Part shown: piece after piece, positions 38,192 to 46,928 of the stretch
Layout: the number at the start of each line of letters is the position of its first letter
How positions within the stretch are numbered: position 1 is the first letter of the stretch
NCBI RefSeq assembly: GCF_001418105.1
Contig: NZ_LIQI01000018.1
Location: 26,128 to 90,127 of the forward strand
Length of the DNA: 64,000 nt
Origin: Lacinutrix himadriensis
Lineage (GTDB): Bacteria; Bacteroidota; Bacteroidia; Flavobacteriales; Flavobacteriaceae
Direction of reading: 5' to 3'
Program-made: the position numbers and the translations under genes
The notes under the pieces: generated by a model
The model's input: only the letters and a program-made list of their open reading frames with translations
Told to the model about the DNA's origin: nothing
Databases searched by the model: none

Positions 38192-38734
38192 ATGAAAAAA
38201 CTAAAATTTATTATCATTCCAATTATCATTGTCTTTGTGGCTTTTTCAAGCTGCGAAAAAGATGATATATGCTCGGATGAGACTTCCACCACTGCAAGGT
38301 TATACATCCAGTTTTACAATAGTTCCAATACCGATAACTTGAAAACGGTATCTAAATTTAGAGTACAAGGTGTGGATAATGATGAAGTTTTAAGCGATTA
38401 CGATATTGTTACTGCTAGTAGTGTTTATTTGCCTTTAAAAACCTCAGAAAATTCTACGCAATTTAAATTTCATAATAATTATTCTATTAACGACAATGGA
38501 ACGCCAGATGATGATTCTGATGATTATCCAAATGGAAACGAAGACATCATTACCATTTCTTATACTACAAAACTAGATTACGTATCTAAAGCATGTGGTT
38601 ATAAAACCGTGTTTGAAAATGTTACCATAACCGTTGAAGATGATTCCAATAATTGGATAGACTATATACTATCCACAACAGATAACGAACCTATTAGCAA
38701 TGAAGATGAAGCGCACTTTAACCTTTTCCATTAA
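38192..38734 (+). CDS. DUF6452 lipoprotein
   Basis: A 180-residue lipoprotein with Cys21 after F-S-S, followed by Glu-Lys-Asp-Asp. The mature part is a beta-rich domain that starts with a second Cys pair and ends in Asp/Asn-rich segments. DUF6452 is a flavobacterial family of unknown function, found next to rlmD and DUF6048, exactly as here. The frame is open to 38159 with TTG, but the ATG at 38192 gives the lipoprotein signal. It overlaps the next gene by 35 bases, which points to translational coupling. Confidence 0.85.
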   Translation: MKKLKFIIIPIIIVFVAFSSCEKDDICSDETSTTARLYIQFYNSSNTDNLKTVSKFRVQGVDNDEVLSDYDIVTASSVYLPLKTSENSTQFKFHNNYSINDNGTPDDDSDDYPNGNEDIITISYTTKLDYVSKACGYKTVFENVTITVEDDSNNWIDYILSTTDNEPISNEDEAHFNLFH

Positions 38735-39425
38735 TATCTTTGTCTTTTTTATGTTATGCTGTGTTTCTGCAAATGCGCAGAATGATAGTATTGCCAAAGC
38801 TAAAAAAGATTCAATTAAACACATTCAAAAATACGGACTTCGTGTTGGTGGAGATTTAAGCAAATTAATAAGAACGGCTCTTGAAGATGACTATAAAGGT
38901 TTTGAAATCATGGCAGATTTTAGACTAACAAAGCGTTTATATGTTGCTGGAGAGCTTGGTACAGAAGAACGAACTCTAGGTAACGATTATATTAATACTA
39001 CAGCTTCAGGTTCTTATTTTAAAGCCGGAGTAGATTATAACTCGTACACCAATTGGTTTGGTATGCATAATATGATTTATGGTGGTTTACGTGTTGGAGC
39101 AAGTACCTTTAGTCAAACTAGAAATAGCTACTCCGTCTATTCGCAAGAGCAATATTGGGAACAAGAAGTTTCTAACGATCCTGCAAAATCTAGTGGCTTA
39201 ACTGCTATTTGGGCAGAATTAATTATTGGTATTAAAGCAGAAATACTACCAAACTTATTTATTGGTATTAATGCACAATTAAAAAATGTGTTTAGCCAAG
39301 ATCAACCAGATAATTTTGAAAACCTTTACATTCCTGGCTATAACAAAACCTACGATGGCAGTAATTTTGGTGTAGGTTATAGCTATAATATTTCTTACCT
39401 TATTCCTTTATTTAAAAAAGGATAA
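38700..39425 (+). CDS. DUF6048 outer-membrane protein
   Basis: A 241-residue protein with a signal peptide (ending A-N-A-Q). The mature part has alternating strands and aromatic girdles (G-Y-S-Y-N-I-S-Y-L-I near the end), so a beta-barrel is likely. It belongs to the rlmD-DUF6452-DUF6048 group conserved in Flavobacteriia. Two in-frame ATGs (38700, 38706) are possible starts. Partner or ligand unknown; the link with the DUF6452 lipoprotein suggests a joint envelope function. Confidence 0.82.
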   Translation: MKMKRTLTFSINIFVFFMLCCVSANAQNDSIAKAKKDSIKHIQKYGLRVGGDLSKLIRTALEDDYKGFEIMADFRLTKRLYVAGELGTEERTLGNDYINTTASGSYFKAGVDYNSYTNWFGMHNMIYGGLRVGASTFSQTRNSYSVYSQEQYWEQEVSNDPAKSSGLTAIWAELIIGIKAEILPNLFIGINAQLKNVFSQDQPDNFENLYIPGYNKTYDGSNFGVGYSYNISYLIPLFKKG

Positions 39426-39427
39426 AA

Positions 39428-39955
39428 ATGAACAAAGAAGATATTGTTAGCAATCTAGAAGAGAAACATAATACACTTGTGGATTGGTTACAAAATCAGA
39501 AAGCCGATAAATGGGAAGAAGGTCCCGATGGAAAATGGACCACAGGTCAGCAAGCACTTCATTTACTACAAAGTATAAAACCGCTTAACGATGCGTTAAG
39601 TATGCCTAAAATCTTACTGAAATTTAAATTTGGTAAAGCAAATAGAGATGTAAGAGATTATGATGCTATTGTAAAGCGATATCAAGAACGATTATTAGGT
39701 GTGCAAGGCAAAACCTTTAAAGGTTCGCAAAACATGAAAGTGCCAACGGTAAGCGAAAAAGAATACATACTCAACAGACTACAAGTAGAGAATAAAAAGC
39801 TTCAATACAAAACGCTAAAACGCTGGAACGATAAACAACTCGATACATATATTCTACCACATCCTTTAATGGGAAAAATGCCAGTGAGAGAAATTATTAT
39901 GTGGACAGCACATCATGTAGAACATCACACGCAAATACTTCAAGAAAAATACTAG
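39428..39955 (+). CDS. DinB-family protein
   Basis: A 175-residue four-helix-bundle protein of the DinB superfamily (DUF664/DfrA-like group). Metal-ligand type His residues are in Q-Q-A-L-H-L-L and in T-A-H-H-V-E-H-H-T near the C-terminus. Its reaction is unknown; relatives are thiol-dependent transferases. It begins 3 bases after DUF6048, so it is in the same operon. Confidence 0.83.
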   Translation: MNKEDIVSNLEEKHNTLVDWLQNQKADKWEEGPDGKWTTGQQALHLLQSIKPLNDALSMPKILLKFKFGKANRDVRDYDAIVKRYQERLLGVQGKTFKGSQNMKVPTVSEKEYILNRLQVENKKLQYKTLKRWNDKQLDTYILPHPLMGKMPVREIIMWTAHHVEHHTQILQEKY

Positions 39956-40025
39956 TTTCTAAAACTGACAAATATCATTGTTAAGTTACTTATAATTAAA
40001 GACCTTTATGTAATAAACATACCTC

Positions 40026-40565
40026 ATGAGATCTTTAAAAATTTTATACTTTTTTGTTTTTACGCTATGCATCAGTTGTGCAGCAACAGTAGATATTATA
40101 TCTGAATATGATGAAGAAGTAGACTTTAACTACTATGATACTTTCATGCTTTGTTTGGACGATTTTCAAGTAAACAACACCAAATATCCTAACTTAGATA
40201 ATACCTATGTTCGCGAATTAATTGCAGGCGAAGTAGACAAGAATATGGCCGCTTTAGGTTATAGAACCAATGTGTTTAGTCCGCAATTGCAAGCTGGTTT
40301 TAAAATCGCAATAACAGAAAAAGAAACCTTTGTCAAAAACTGCGAATTAGATAATGAATTTGACTATTGGAGAACCTGTACCATCAATTCTGTTATTTAT
40401 ACCAAAGAAACACTCATTCTGTATGTTTCCGATTTAGAAAAAAATCAAGTAATATGGCAAGCTACCATTCCTTGCGAATTAGACAAATCGAAACCTGCTT
40501 TAAGAAAGCACATTAATACTTTAGTAAATCAGCTTTTCTTAGAATTCCCAAAAGTGAGCAAATAA
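40026..40565 (+). CDS. DUF4136-type lipoprotein
   Basis: A 179-residue lipoprotein; signal with Cys18 in I-S-C. The body has the features of DUF4136 (Y-D-T-F, then V-D-K-N-M-A-A-L-G-Y and a final helical segment). DUF4136 proteins are envelope lipoproteins of unknown role in many bacteria. Two Cys pairs in the middle (F-V-K-N-C and R-T-C) could form a disulfide. It is downstream of the DinB gene by 70 bases. Confidence 0.75.
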   Translation: MRSLKILYFFVFTLCISCAATVDIISEYDEEVDFNYYDTFMLCLDDFQVNNTKYPNLDNTYVRELIAGEVDKNMAALGYRTNVFSPQLQAGFKIAITEKETFVKNCELDNEFDYWRTCTINSVIYTKETLILYVSDLEKNQVIWQATIPCELDKSKPALRKHINTLVNQLFLEFPKVSK

Positions 40566-40594
40566 TCCAATAACAAAAGACAGTATACTTAAAA

Positions 40595-41779
40595 CTAATC
40601 CTCGTCTGGTTTCATATACTTCCCCTTCTTACTACCAGCATACATTTCGTATTTCACCAAACGCGCTTCTAGCTTTGCATTAAATACTTTTATTTTTCGT
40701 GAAGGACGTAAGCCTACAAACTTTAAAGCTTCTAAATTAGAAGTAATTAACCATGCATCTGTTCCTGGATAACCTTGTTTTAAAGTATCCCCAATTTTTC
40801 CGTAAAAATCTTCGATATCTAAATTATCTAAACGTTCTCCGTAAGGCGGATTAAAAACCATGTGTAGTTTCTCCTCTCCTCCTTTTCTAGTTTTAAAGAA
40901 ATCTTCGTGTTTTATAGTCGCAAATTCGTCTAAATGCGCATTTTTTAAATTCTCTTTTGCTTTTGCAACAGCACTTGGTGATTTATCAAAACCTAGTAAT
41001 CGATGATGAAAATCTCTAGTTTTACTTAATAAGGATTCTTCTATCTTTTCAAAAAGTTCGACATCCCAATCACTCCAACGTTCAAAACCAAATTCTTTAC
41101 GCATTAGGTTTGGCGGAATATTACAAGCAATCATTGCTGCTTCCACAAGCATGGTCCCAGAACCACACATTGGATCCATAAAATCGGTTTGTCCGTCCCA
41201 ACCAGAAAGCATAATTAAACCAGCAGCAAGTACTTCGTTAATTGGCGCAATATTAGTTGCTGTTTTATAACCACGTTTATGTAACGACTCTCCAGAAGAA
41301 TCTAAAGAAAGCGTACACATTTGTCTATCAATATGCACATTAATCTTTAAATCTGGAAAACGTAAATCCACATTTGGTCTTTCACCAGTAGTATCTCTAA
41401 ACTTGTCTACAATGGCATCTTTCGTTTTAAGCGAAATATATTGCGAATGTGTAAATTGTGTAGAATTCACTGTAGAGCTAATTGCTAAAGTACCAGAAGA
41501 TTTCATGTATTCACTCCAATCCATTTTGTACACTTGTTTATACAAGTCTTCTTCATTAACAATTCTAAAAGTCTTAATAGGTTTTAAAATTTTAATAGCT
41601 GTACGCAAACCTAAGTTTGCTTTATACATAAAACCCTTATCTCCAACAAAAGTAACACTACGCACCCCAATTTTCACCTGTTGTGCACCAAGCTGTGTTA
41701 GTTCTTTTGCTAATAACTCTTCAAAGCCAAATAAAGTTTTGGCTAGCATTTTATAATTATTCTCCATGTTTTTCGACAA
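40595..41779 (-). CDS. THUMP-domain RNA methyltransferase, RlmL-like
   Basis: A 394-residue protein with an N-terminal ferredoxin-like/THUMP part (about 10-160) and a class I methyltransferase domain. SAM motif D-P-M-C-G-S-G-T, and catalytic N-P-P-Y-G-E-R of N2-guanine methyltransferases. It matches the N-terminal half of E. coli RlmL (m2G2445 of 23S rRNA), so that target is likely. The start is 41779 or 41767. A promoter box on the minus strand (41788-41795) is close upstream. Confidence 0.9.
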   Translation of the reverse strand: MSKNMENNYKMLAKTLFGFEELLAKELTQLGAQQVKIGVRSVTFVGDKGFMYKANLGLRTAIKILKPIKTFRIVNEEDLYKQVYKMDWSEYMKSSGTLAISSTVNSTQFTHSQYISLKTKDAIVDKFRDTTGERPNVDLRFPDLKINVHIDRQMCTLSLDSSGESLHKRGYKTATNIAPINEVLAAGLIMLSGWDGQTDFMDPMCGSGTMLVEAAMIACNIPPNLMRKEFGFERWSDWDVELFEKIEESLLSKTRDFHHRLLGFDKSPSAVAKAKENLKNAHLDEFATIKHEDFFKTRKGGEEKLHMVFNPPYGERLDNLDIEDFYGKIGDTLKQGYPGTDAWLITSNLEALKFVGLRPSRKIKVFNAKLEARLVKYEMYAGSKKGKYMKPDED

Positions 41780-41787
41780 ATAGATTG

Positions 41788-41806
41788 CAAAAATAGATTA
41801 TTTTTG
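41788..41806. promoter_or_regulatory. Divergent back-to-back -7 boxes
   Basis: TATTTTTG is present on the minus strand (41795-41788) and again on the plus strand (41799-41806), 3 bases apart, forming an inverted repeat. Both fit TAnnTTTG and lie before divergent methyltransferase genes. The -33 elements are weak, so spacing is not confirmed. Confidence 0.45.
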
Positions 41807-41825
41807 TGCTGATATATAACAATAC

Positions 41826-42557
41826 ATGATAAAAAGCGAAAAAGAATGGTTTGCCTCTTGGTTTGACTCTCCATTTTACCATATTCTTTACAAAGACAGA
41901 GATTATACCGAAGCCCAACAGTTTATGGATAATCTTACCAATTACTTAAATATTCCGGAAGGTGGAAAAATACTAGATTTAGCTTGCGGAAAAGGCAGAC
42001 ACTCCATCTATTTAAACACTTTAGGCTATAATGTTACTGGAGTAGATTTATCTGCAAATAGCATTACACATGCCAAGCAATTTGAAAATGAAACTTTAAA
42101 ATTTAATGTCCATGACATGAGTAAACCCTATAAAGAACAGTTTGATGCTGTCTTTAACTTGTTTACCAGTTTTGGCTATTTTGATAAAGAAGAAGACAAT
42201 CTAAATACTATTAAAGCGATAAAAGCAGAATTAAACGAAACTGGTTTTGGTGTTATCGATTTTATGAATAGTGAATACGTAATAGATAACCTAGTTGCAG
42301 AAGACGTTAAAACCGTTGAAGGTATTGCTTTCACTCAAAAACGAAGTGTTGTAGATGGTTATATTATTAAAGATATTTCTTTTACTGCTGAAGGTAAAGA
42401 TTATAATTTTCAAGAACGTGTAAGAGGATTTACTTTAGCAGATTTCGAAGCGCTTTTTGAGCAAGCTGGCGTTTATTTATTAGATGTCTTTGGCGATTTT
42501 AAGCTAAATCCATTTCATGCCAAACAAAGCGAAAGATTAATCATGATTTTTAAATAG
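41826..42557 (+). CDS. Class I SAM-dependent methyltransferase
   Basis: A 243-residue methyltransferase with SAM motif L-D-L-A-C-G-K-G-R-H (about residue 44), the acidic residue in T-G-V-D-L-S, and F-N-L-F-T-S-F-G-Y after strand 4. The N-terminal part, W-F-A-S-W-F-D-S-P-F-Y-H, is a signature of a group common in Bacteroidota whose substrate is unknown. Divergent from the RlmL-like gene. Confidence 0.88.
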   Translation: MIKSEKEWFASWFDSPFYHILYKDRDYTEAQQFMDNLTNYLNIPEGGKILDLACGKGRHSIYLNTLGYNVTGVDLSANSITHAKQFENETLKFNVHDMSKPYKEQFDAVFNLFTSFGYFDKEEDNLNTIKAIKAELNETGFGVIDFMNSEYVIDNLVAEDVKTVEGIAFTQKRSVVDGYIIKDISFTAEGKDYNFQERVRGFTLADFEALFEQAGVYLLDVFGDFKLNPFHAKQSERLIMIFK

Positions 42558-42646
42558 TCGTAGTAATAATCGACATGTCATTAATAAGCAAAACTGTCAC
42601 TCTGCGCTTGTCAAAGAGTCTTTAAATTAAATATTTCTTTAAATAG

Positions 42647-43318
42647 ATGCAAAACATATTACTTCCCATATTAAGTGTCCTTTTAGGTTATGCCTTTGTT
42701 TTAGTTTTAAAACCATCACAAAACAAAAATCTAAAATTACTACTCGCTTTTAGTGGCGCTTTCCTTCTATCTATTACTGTTTTTAACTTTTTACCAGAAG
42801 TGTATGCGCAAAGTAATGAGTATGTAGGTTTGTTTATAATGATTGGTATTTTGATGCAAATCATATTAGAATTTTTCTCTAAAGGAGCAGAACATGGTCA
42901 CGTACATTTAGATAAAAGCGCAACCGCTTTCCCTTGGTTATTATTTATAAGTTTGAGTATTCATAGTGTATTAGAAGGAATCCCAATACATAATCACAGC
43001 AGTTTACTTATAGGAATTATTATCCATAAACTACCTGTTGCTATTATACTGGCTACGTTCTTTTTTGCGTCGCAATTGCCAAAAACAAAGATTGCTTTTT
43101 TCTTAGTTTTATTTGCATTAATGACGCCTTTTGGTGTTTTACTTTCTGAAAATTTCAGCTTTATTCAAAACTATTATTATGAAATTTCAGCAATAGTAAT
43201 CGGTATATTTTTACATATTTCAACCACTATTTTATTTGAAAGTAACGAAGACCATAAATTTAATATTACCAAACTAATAACCATTATTGCTGCTATTGCA
43301 ATTGCTTATTTTGTTTGA
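42647..43318 (+). CDS. ZIP family metal transporter
   Basis: A 223-residue protein with about eight membrane segments. The histidine-bearing segments fit ZIP transporters: H-S-V-L-E-G-I-P in TM4 and H-K-L-P-V-A in TM5; a short His stretch (E-H-G-H-V-H) is in the variable loop. Probably takes up zinc or another divalent metal. No metal regulator is next to it. Confidence 0.87.
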   Translation: MQNILLPILSVLLGYAFVLVLKPSQNKNLKLLLAFSGAFLLSITVFNFLPEVYAQSNEYVGLFIMIGILMQIILEFFSKGAEHGHVHLDKSATAFPWLLFISLSIHSVLEGIPIHNHSSLLIGIIIHKLPVAIILATFFFASQLPKTKIAFFLVLFALMTPFGVLLSENFSFIQNYYYEISAIVIGIFLHISTTILFESNEDHKFNITKLITIIAAIAIAYFV

Positions 43319-43327
43319 TACTTTTTA

Positions 43328-43454
43328 ATTTCCGCAAAGGCGGAAATCTTTTAAATTTTCAAATAATTTTGAAGAATAAAAAAGGAAATTGAGTTAAGTA
43401 AAAAACATTTTTTTAACAAAACTAAAATCATAAGATTTCCGCCTTCGCGGAAAT
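43328..43454. repeat. Pair of palindromic repeats flanking an 87-base spacer
   Basis: First unit 43328-43347 (arms ATTTCCGC and GCGGAAAT, loop AAAG); second unit 43435-43454 (same arms, loop CTTC). The two are inverted copies of each other: one mismatch over about 22 bases. It looks like a REP/MITE-like element. The second unit ends 9 bases before the DUF4268 gene. Confidence 0.7.
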
Positions 43455-43462
43455 GAAGAACT

Positions 43463-43891
43463 ATGTTTACACGAGAAGAATCAAGACAGATAAAACAATT
43501 ATTTTGGACCAGCTTCGGAAAATCATTTCCAAGAAAATGGACCTTATACAATACTAAAATAAAAGGTTTTAGCTTTAAGTTTCATTTTGATAACAAAACA
43601 GCATTAATTGCTCTAGACTTAGAAGACGATTTAGAAAACCGAATTACCATTTGGGAAAAACTAGAATCTTTAAAATCGATTTTACTGAATGAGTATTTAC
43701 CGGATGCTATTTTTGAAGAAGAATACTTCTTAGAAAATGGTAAAGAAATTTCGAGAATCTATCTTCCTTTAGAAAAAAAAGTATCTATTCATAACAAAAA
43801 TACCTGGCAAGAAGTCATGGTTTTTTTTAATGAAAATATGCACCAATTTGAAGCCTTTTTTGAAGAATACCAGGATATTTTAAAAGTATAA
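43463..43891 (+). CDS. DUF4268 protein
   Basis: A 142-residue acidic/aromatic protein of the DUF4268 type (F-W-T-S-F-G-K-S-F-P-R-K-W near the start). No membrane segment. DUF4268 occurs as a stand-alone protein here and as an end domain of some nuclease-like proteins elsewhere; its role is unknown. The repeat pair lies directly upstream. The next gene follows after 20 bases. Confidence 0.8.
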   Translation: MFTREESRQIKQLFWTSFGKSFPRKWTLYNTKIKGFSFKFHFDNKTALIALDLEDDLENRITIWEKLESLKSILLNEYLPDAIFEEEYFLENGKEISRIYLPLEKKVSIHNKNTWQEVMVFFNENMHQFEAFFEEYQDILKV

Positions 43892-43911
43892 TTTCATTTA
43901 TAAAATTTTAA

Positions 43912-45117
43912 ATGGCTCGCAAAAAAAAGGAAGACTCCAAACTACAAGGCATCAGTCGTTTACTTACCGATGCCACCATAGGAATTACCGACTTGGTAGA
44001 ATCTATGCATCAAAGCGTAGTGCATCCTCCTTTTTTACCTTCTACTCCAATACAGCATCTAATTACTAATATTTCTGGAATAGCATATAAAAATATTAGA
44101 TGGACTACAAAACTCATTGGAAGCACTGTAGATAAAGCCTTAGGTAAATTTGTTTCCTTAAGTAGTACCATGAAAACTACCGAAGAAAGGGAAATATTAC
44201 AATCCGTTTTAAACGGCGTTGTTGGTGATTATTTGGAAGAAACCGAAAATCCATTAGGTATTAATATGCAATTCCGAAAGGAAGGAAAAACAATTCCGCT
44301 AGATAAAAAAAGCATTACAAAAGCATATCCTACTATCCACGGAAAAATCATTTTAATGGTACATGGTTCTTGTATGAATGATATGCAATGGACTAGAAAG
44401 GAACATAATCACGGAATAGCTTTAGCAGAAGAATTACAAAAAACACCTATATTTTTGCATTATAATAGTGGTCTTCATGTTTCTACAAACGGACAAAAAC
44501 TAAATCAATTATTAGAAGAGCTACTTTTAAACTGGCCTGTTCCTGTTCAAGAACTTACTATCCTTGCGCATAGTATGGGTGGTTTGGTTTCTAGAAGCGC
44601 AATATATTATGCTGAGCAACAAGAAAAATCATGGACTAAGCATCTTAAAAAAGTTGTTTTTCTTGGTACTCCACATCATGGCGCTCCTTTAGAAAAAGCA
44701 GGAAACTATTTAGATGTTGTTTTAGAGGCTGTTCCTTATGCAAAACCTTTTGCTAGATTAGGAAAAATAAGAAGTGCTGGTGTTACCGATTTAAGATATG
44801 GAAACTTGCTAGATACAGACTGGAAAAATAACGATAGGTTTAAAATGCAAGGCGATAAAAGCCAACATATTTCATTACCCAAAAAAGTATCTTGTTATAG
44901 TATTGCAGGTGTTGCTGGTAAAGAAACTAAATCTAATATCAAGCAATTATTGGGAGACAATATGGTGGGAGTAAAAAGCGCTTTAGGACAACATGAAAAT
45001 CCGGATAAAAATTTAAGCTTTAAAAAGAAAAATACTTGGATTGCTTATGAAAACAAGCATTTAGATTTATTAAATACTCCAGAAGTATACGCTAAAATAA
45101 AAGCATGGATGCTTTGA
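43912..45117 (+). CDS. Alpha/beta hydrolase, PGAP1/lipase-like
   Basis: A 401-residue protein. The hydrolase core starts near residue 142 (I-L-M-V-H-G-S), the nucleophile elbow is A-H-S-M-G-G-L (about residue 223-229), and V-F-L-G-T-P-H-H-G matches lipases with PGAP1-like domain. The first 130 residues are helical and have no signal peptide. Probable ester or lipid substrate, not known. It is 20 bases after DUF4268. Confidence 0.82.
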   Translation: MARKKKEDSKLQGISRLLTDATIGITDLVESMHQSVVHPPFLPSTPIQHLITNISGIAYKNIRWTTKLIGSTVDKALGKFVSLSSTMKTTEEREILQSVLNGVVGDYLEETENPLGINMQFRKEGKTIPLDKKSITKAYPTIHGKIILMVHGSCMNDMQWTRKEHNHGIALAEELQKTPIFLHYNSGLHVSTNGQKLNQLLEELLLNWPVPVQELTILAHSMGGLVSRSAIYYAEQQEKSWTKHLKKVVFLGTPHHGAPLEKAGNYLDVVLEAVPYAKPFARLGKIRSAGVTDLRYGNLLDTDWKNNDRFKMQGDKSQHISLPKKVSCYSIAGVAGKETKSNIKQLLGDNMVGVKSALGQHENPDKNLSFKKKNTWIAYENKHLDLLNTPEVYAKIKAWML

Positions 45118-45271
45118 TTGAATGCTGTAAATACTTCGAAAATAATTCAAGAATACAAAAGTCCAATTTCACAAAATACAAGAAGTAAAGTCGCTGTTTT
45201 CTGGAATACAAGCACTTCGGATTTATAGGTTTATTTAATGACAATCAGCACATTATAAAAGTTTAAAAAAC

Positions 45272-45302
45272 TTGCCTTTGTAAAAAGTTTATTCTAAATT
45301 TG
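45272..45302 (+). promoter_or_regulatory. Promoter of the BLUF gene
   Basis: TTG (45272-45274), then 20 bases, then TAAATTTG (45295-45302), matching the flavobacterial consensus. The ATG is 63 bases on. The 5' leader is therefore fairly long. Confidence 0.6.
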
Positions 45303-45365
45303 TTTACCCTACTTACTTATTAATAGCAGTAAAACAAACGCATTCGAACCCAAATAGTATTTAAT

Positions 45366-45806
45366 ATGAAATTACGCCGCCTAGTCTATACTAGTCATGC
45401 AACCGTGTCACTTAGTAAACGTGACTTATTAGACTTACTACATGAAGCTCGTGGGTACAATATGATAGATAATATTAGTGGTGTACTTATGTATAAAGAA
45501 GGTTATTTTCTTCAAGTTATTGAAGGAGAACCAGAAACTATAGATGCCCTTTTTATCCGTCTGAAAAAAGATACTAGGCATTCGGATATTAAAATCCTTT
45601 TTGAAACTCCTACAGACCATCGTTTATTTGAAAATTGGGCAATGGGTTGTGCCGATTTTGATGATCCTTCTTTGAGTATGCTTCCCGGACTTCGTACCGA
45701 TTTAGCAGATCCAAAAGTGGTTGAAGAACTTATAAATAATCTTCCTGAAGTTGCTAATTTTCTAATCGAAAACCTAACAGATCTGCAAATTCATGATCCA
45801 AAATAA
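45366..45806 (+). CDS. BLUF-domain blue-light photoreceptor
   Basis: A 146-residue single-domain BLUF protein that should bind FAD. All canonical residues are at the same numbers as in cyanobacterial PixD (Slr1694): Tyr8, Asn32, Gln50, Trp91 and Met93. The photocycle should thus work. The C-terminal 45 residues are short helices, as in PixD-type proteins that act through partner binding. No effector (GGDEF/EAL, cyclase) is fused or next to it, so its output is unknown. Confidence 0.93.
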   Translation: MKLRRLVYTSHATVSLSKRDLLDLLHEARGYNMIDNISGVLMYKEGYFLQVIEGEPETIDALFIRLKKDTRHSDIKILFETPTDHRLFENWAMGCADFDDPSLSMLPGLRTDLADPKVVEELINNLPEVANFLIENLTDLQIHDPK

Positions 45807-45920
45807 GAGTTCTTAAACTCATTTTCCTTTCTATTTATAAACCCTTCTTATTGGCTACTTTCCATTTAAGGCGATACAAACAAAAGCTGCTACGTCAAAT
45901 CAAACAACTAAAAAAAGGCT

Positions 45921-46571
45921 TTAGTTATTTACTTTCACCATATCCGTACTTTCCACATCTGCAACAGATATAAATGGTAAGTTCCAAAAAGAGGAATTTG
46001 GCGAAAAAGAATCACAACCATCTAAAGTAGAGGTAACAATAGCTTGAACATACTGGTCTGCAGTTGCATTTCTTCCTTGGCCGTTATCCGTTACTTTAAA
46101 AAATAGCGTATTACCCAAAGCATAAGGTCCGGAACCATTAAAAGGATCATTTAATACCTCGGTAATTGTACCTCCATAAACCGCCTCATTATTCAAAATA
46201 GATATACAGGATGTTTCCATTTTAATAGTAACCACAAAAGGTCCGAAGTCTTGCGTAATAACAGCGCTTCCGTGTGATCCTCCATTGTTTTCAATTCCCG
46301 ACCAATTAAAAGTCAATGAGCCACCATCAATATTACCATGCGTGTGTGCACTATTTCCCATTTTAGCATTGTTAGTTAGAATATTTGAGTTACTTTTAGT
46401 TAGTTGTGCATCTTCTAGAAACCTTGTTTCCCAAGTTGGATTCTCACTGTTGTTATTAAAAATATAAACTAATTCTCCGGTTCCTGGCTCCTTTAAAATA
46501 TCTACATTTTCGTTACTGCATCCAATAAGCATTAGAAAGCTTATGGATAATAATAAAACGGATGTTTTCAT
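45921..46571 (-). CDS. Hypothetical lipoprotein, 216 residues
   Basis: Signal with lipobox I-G-C (Cys18) followed by Ser-Asn-Glu-Asn. The mature part is rich in Asn, Gly, Ser and Thr, with beta-type pattern and a few His (S-A-H-T-H-G). I do not recognise a domain. Two other Cys (S-C-I-S-I and D-G-C-D-S) may form a disulfide. The gene stands alone. Confidence 0.75.
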   Translation of the reverse strand: MKTSVLLLSISFLMLIGCSNENVDILKEPGTGELVYIFNNNSENPTWETRFLEDAQLTKSNSNILTNNAKMGNSAHTHGNIDGGSLTFNWSGIENNGGSHGSAVITQDFGPFVVTIKMETSCISILNNEAVYGGTITEVLNDPFNGSGPYALGNTLFFKVTDNGQGRNATADQYVQAIVTSTLDGCDSFSPNSSFWNLPFISVADVESTDMVKVNN

Positions 46572-46928
46572 AATCTTAAGATATTAATTAATTGTGTTTC
46601 AAGTATTTCTTGAAATCAATAGGTGAATCTTAGGTTTAGGGTTTACGACTTCATGAACTTATAATCTCTATAACCTTAATAGTTGGGCTGGAAATCAATT
46701 TGCAAATAACAATACAGTAGCTAAAACATATATAATTAATTACTATTGAATTTTAATGGAATAACACGAATACAAGTTAATTCTCAATTAATGTAAATAT
46801 CTGATTTTAAAAGCATTAATACTAGCGTATAAATACCTGAATAATAACTTATTAGAAATATTTGCTAAATTTGAATTTAAAATAATTACTCCTAACTTCG
46901 TCTATTATAAATAGTTTATAAAATAATT
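46572..46928. other. Divergent intergenic region of 357 bases
   Basis: No reading frame with coding character. It holds the upstream regions of the lipoprotein gene (minus) and the DUF6624-like gene (plus); a TAAATTTG box is at 46866-46873. No stable long hairpin was seen. Confidence 0.6.
46866..46873 (+). promoter_or_regulatory. Candidate -7 box of the DUF6624-like gene
   Basis: TAAATTTG fits TAnnTTTG, 55 bases before the ATG at 46929. No TTG at 17-23 bases upstream. Confidence 0.4.

Noticed and set aside
45340..45360. TTCGAACCC as a tRNA T-arm
   Set aside because: No acceptor stem, anticodon arm or D-arm around it.
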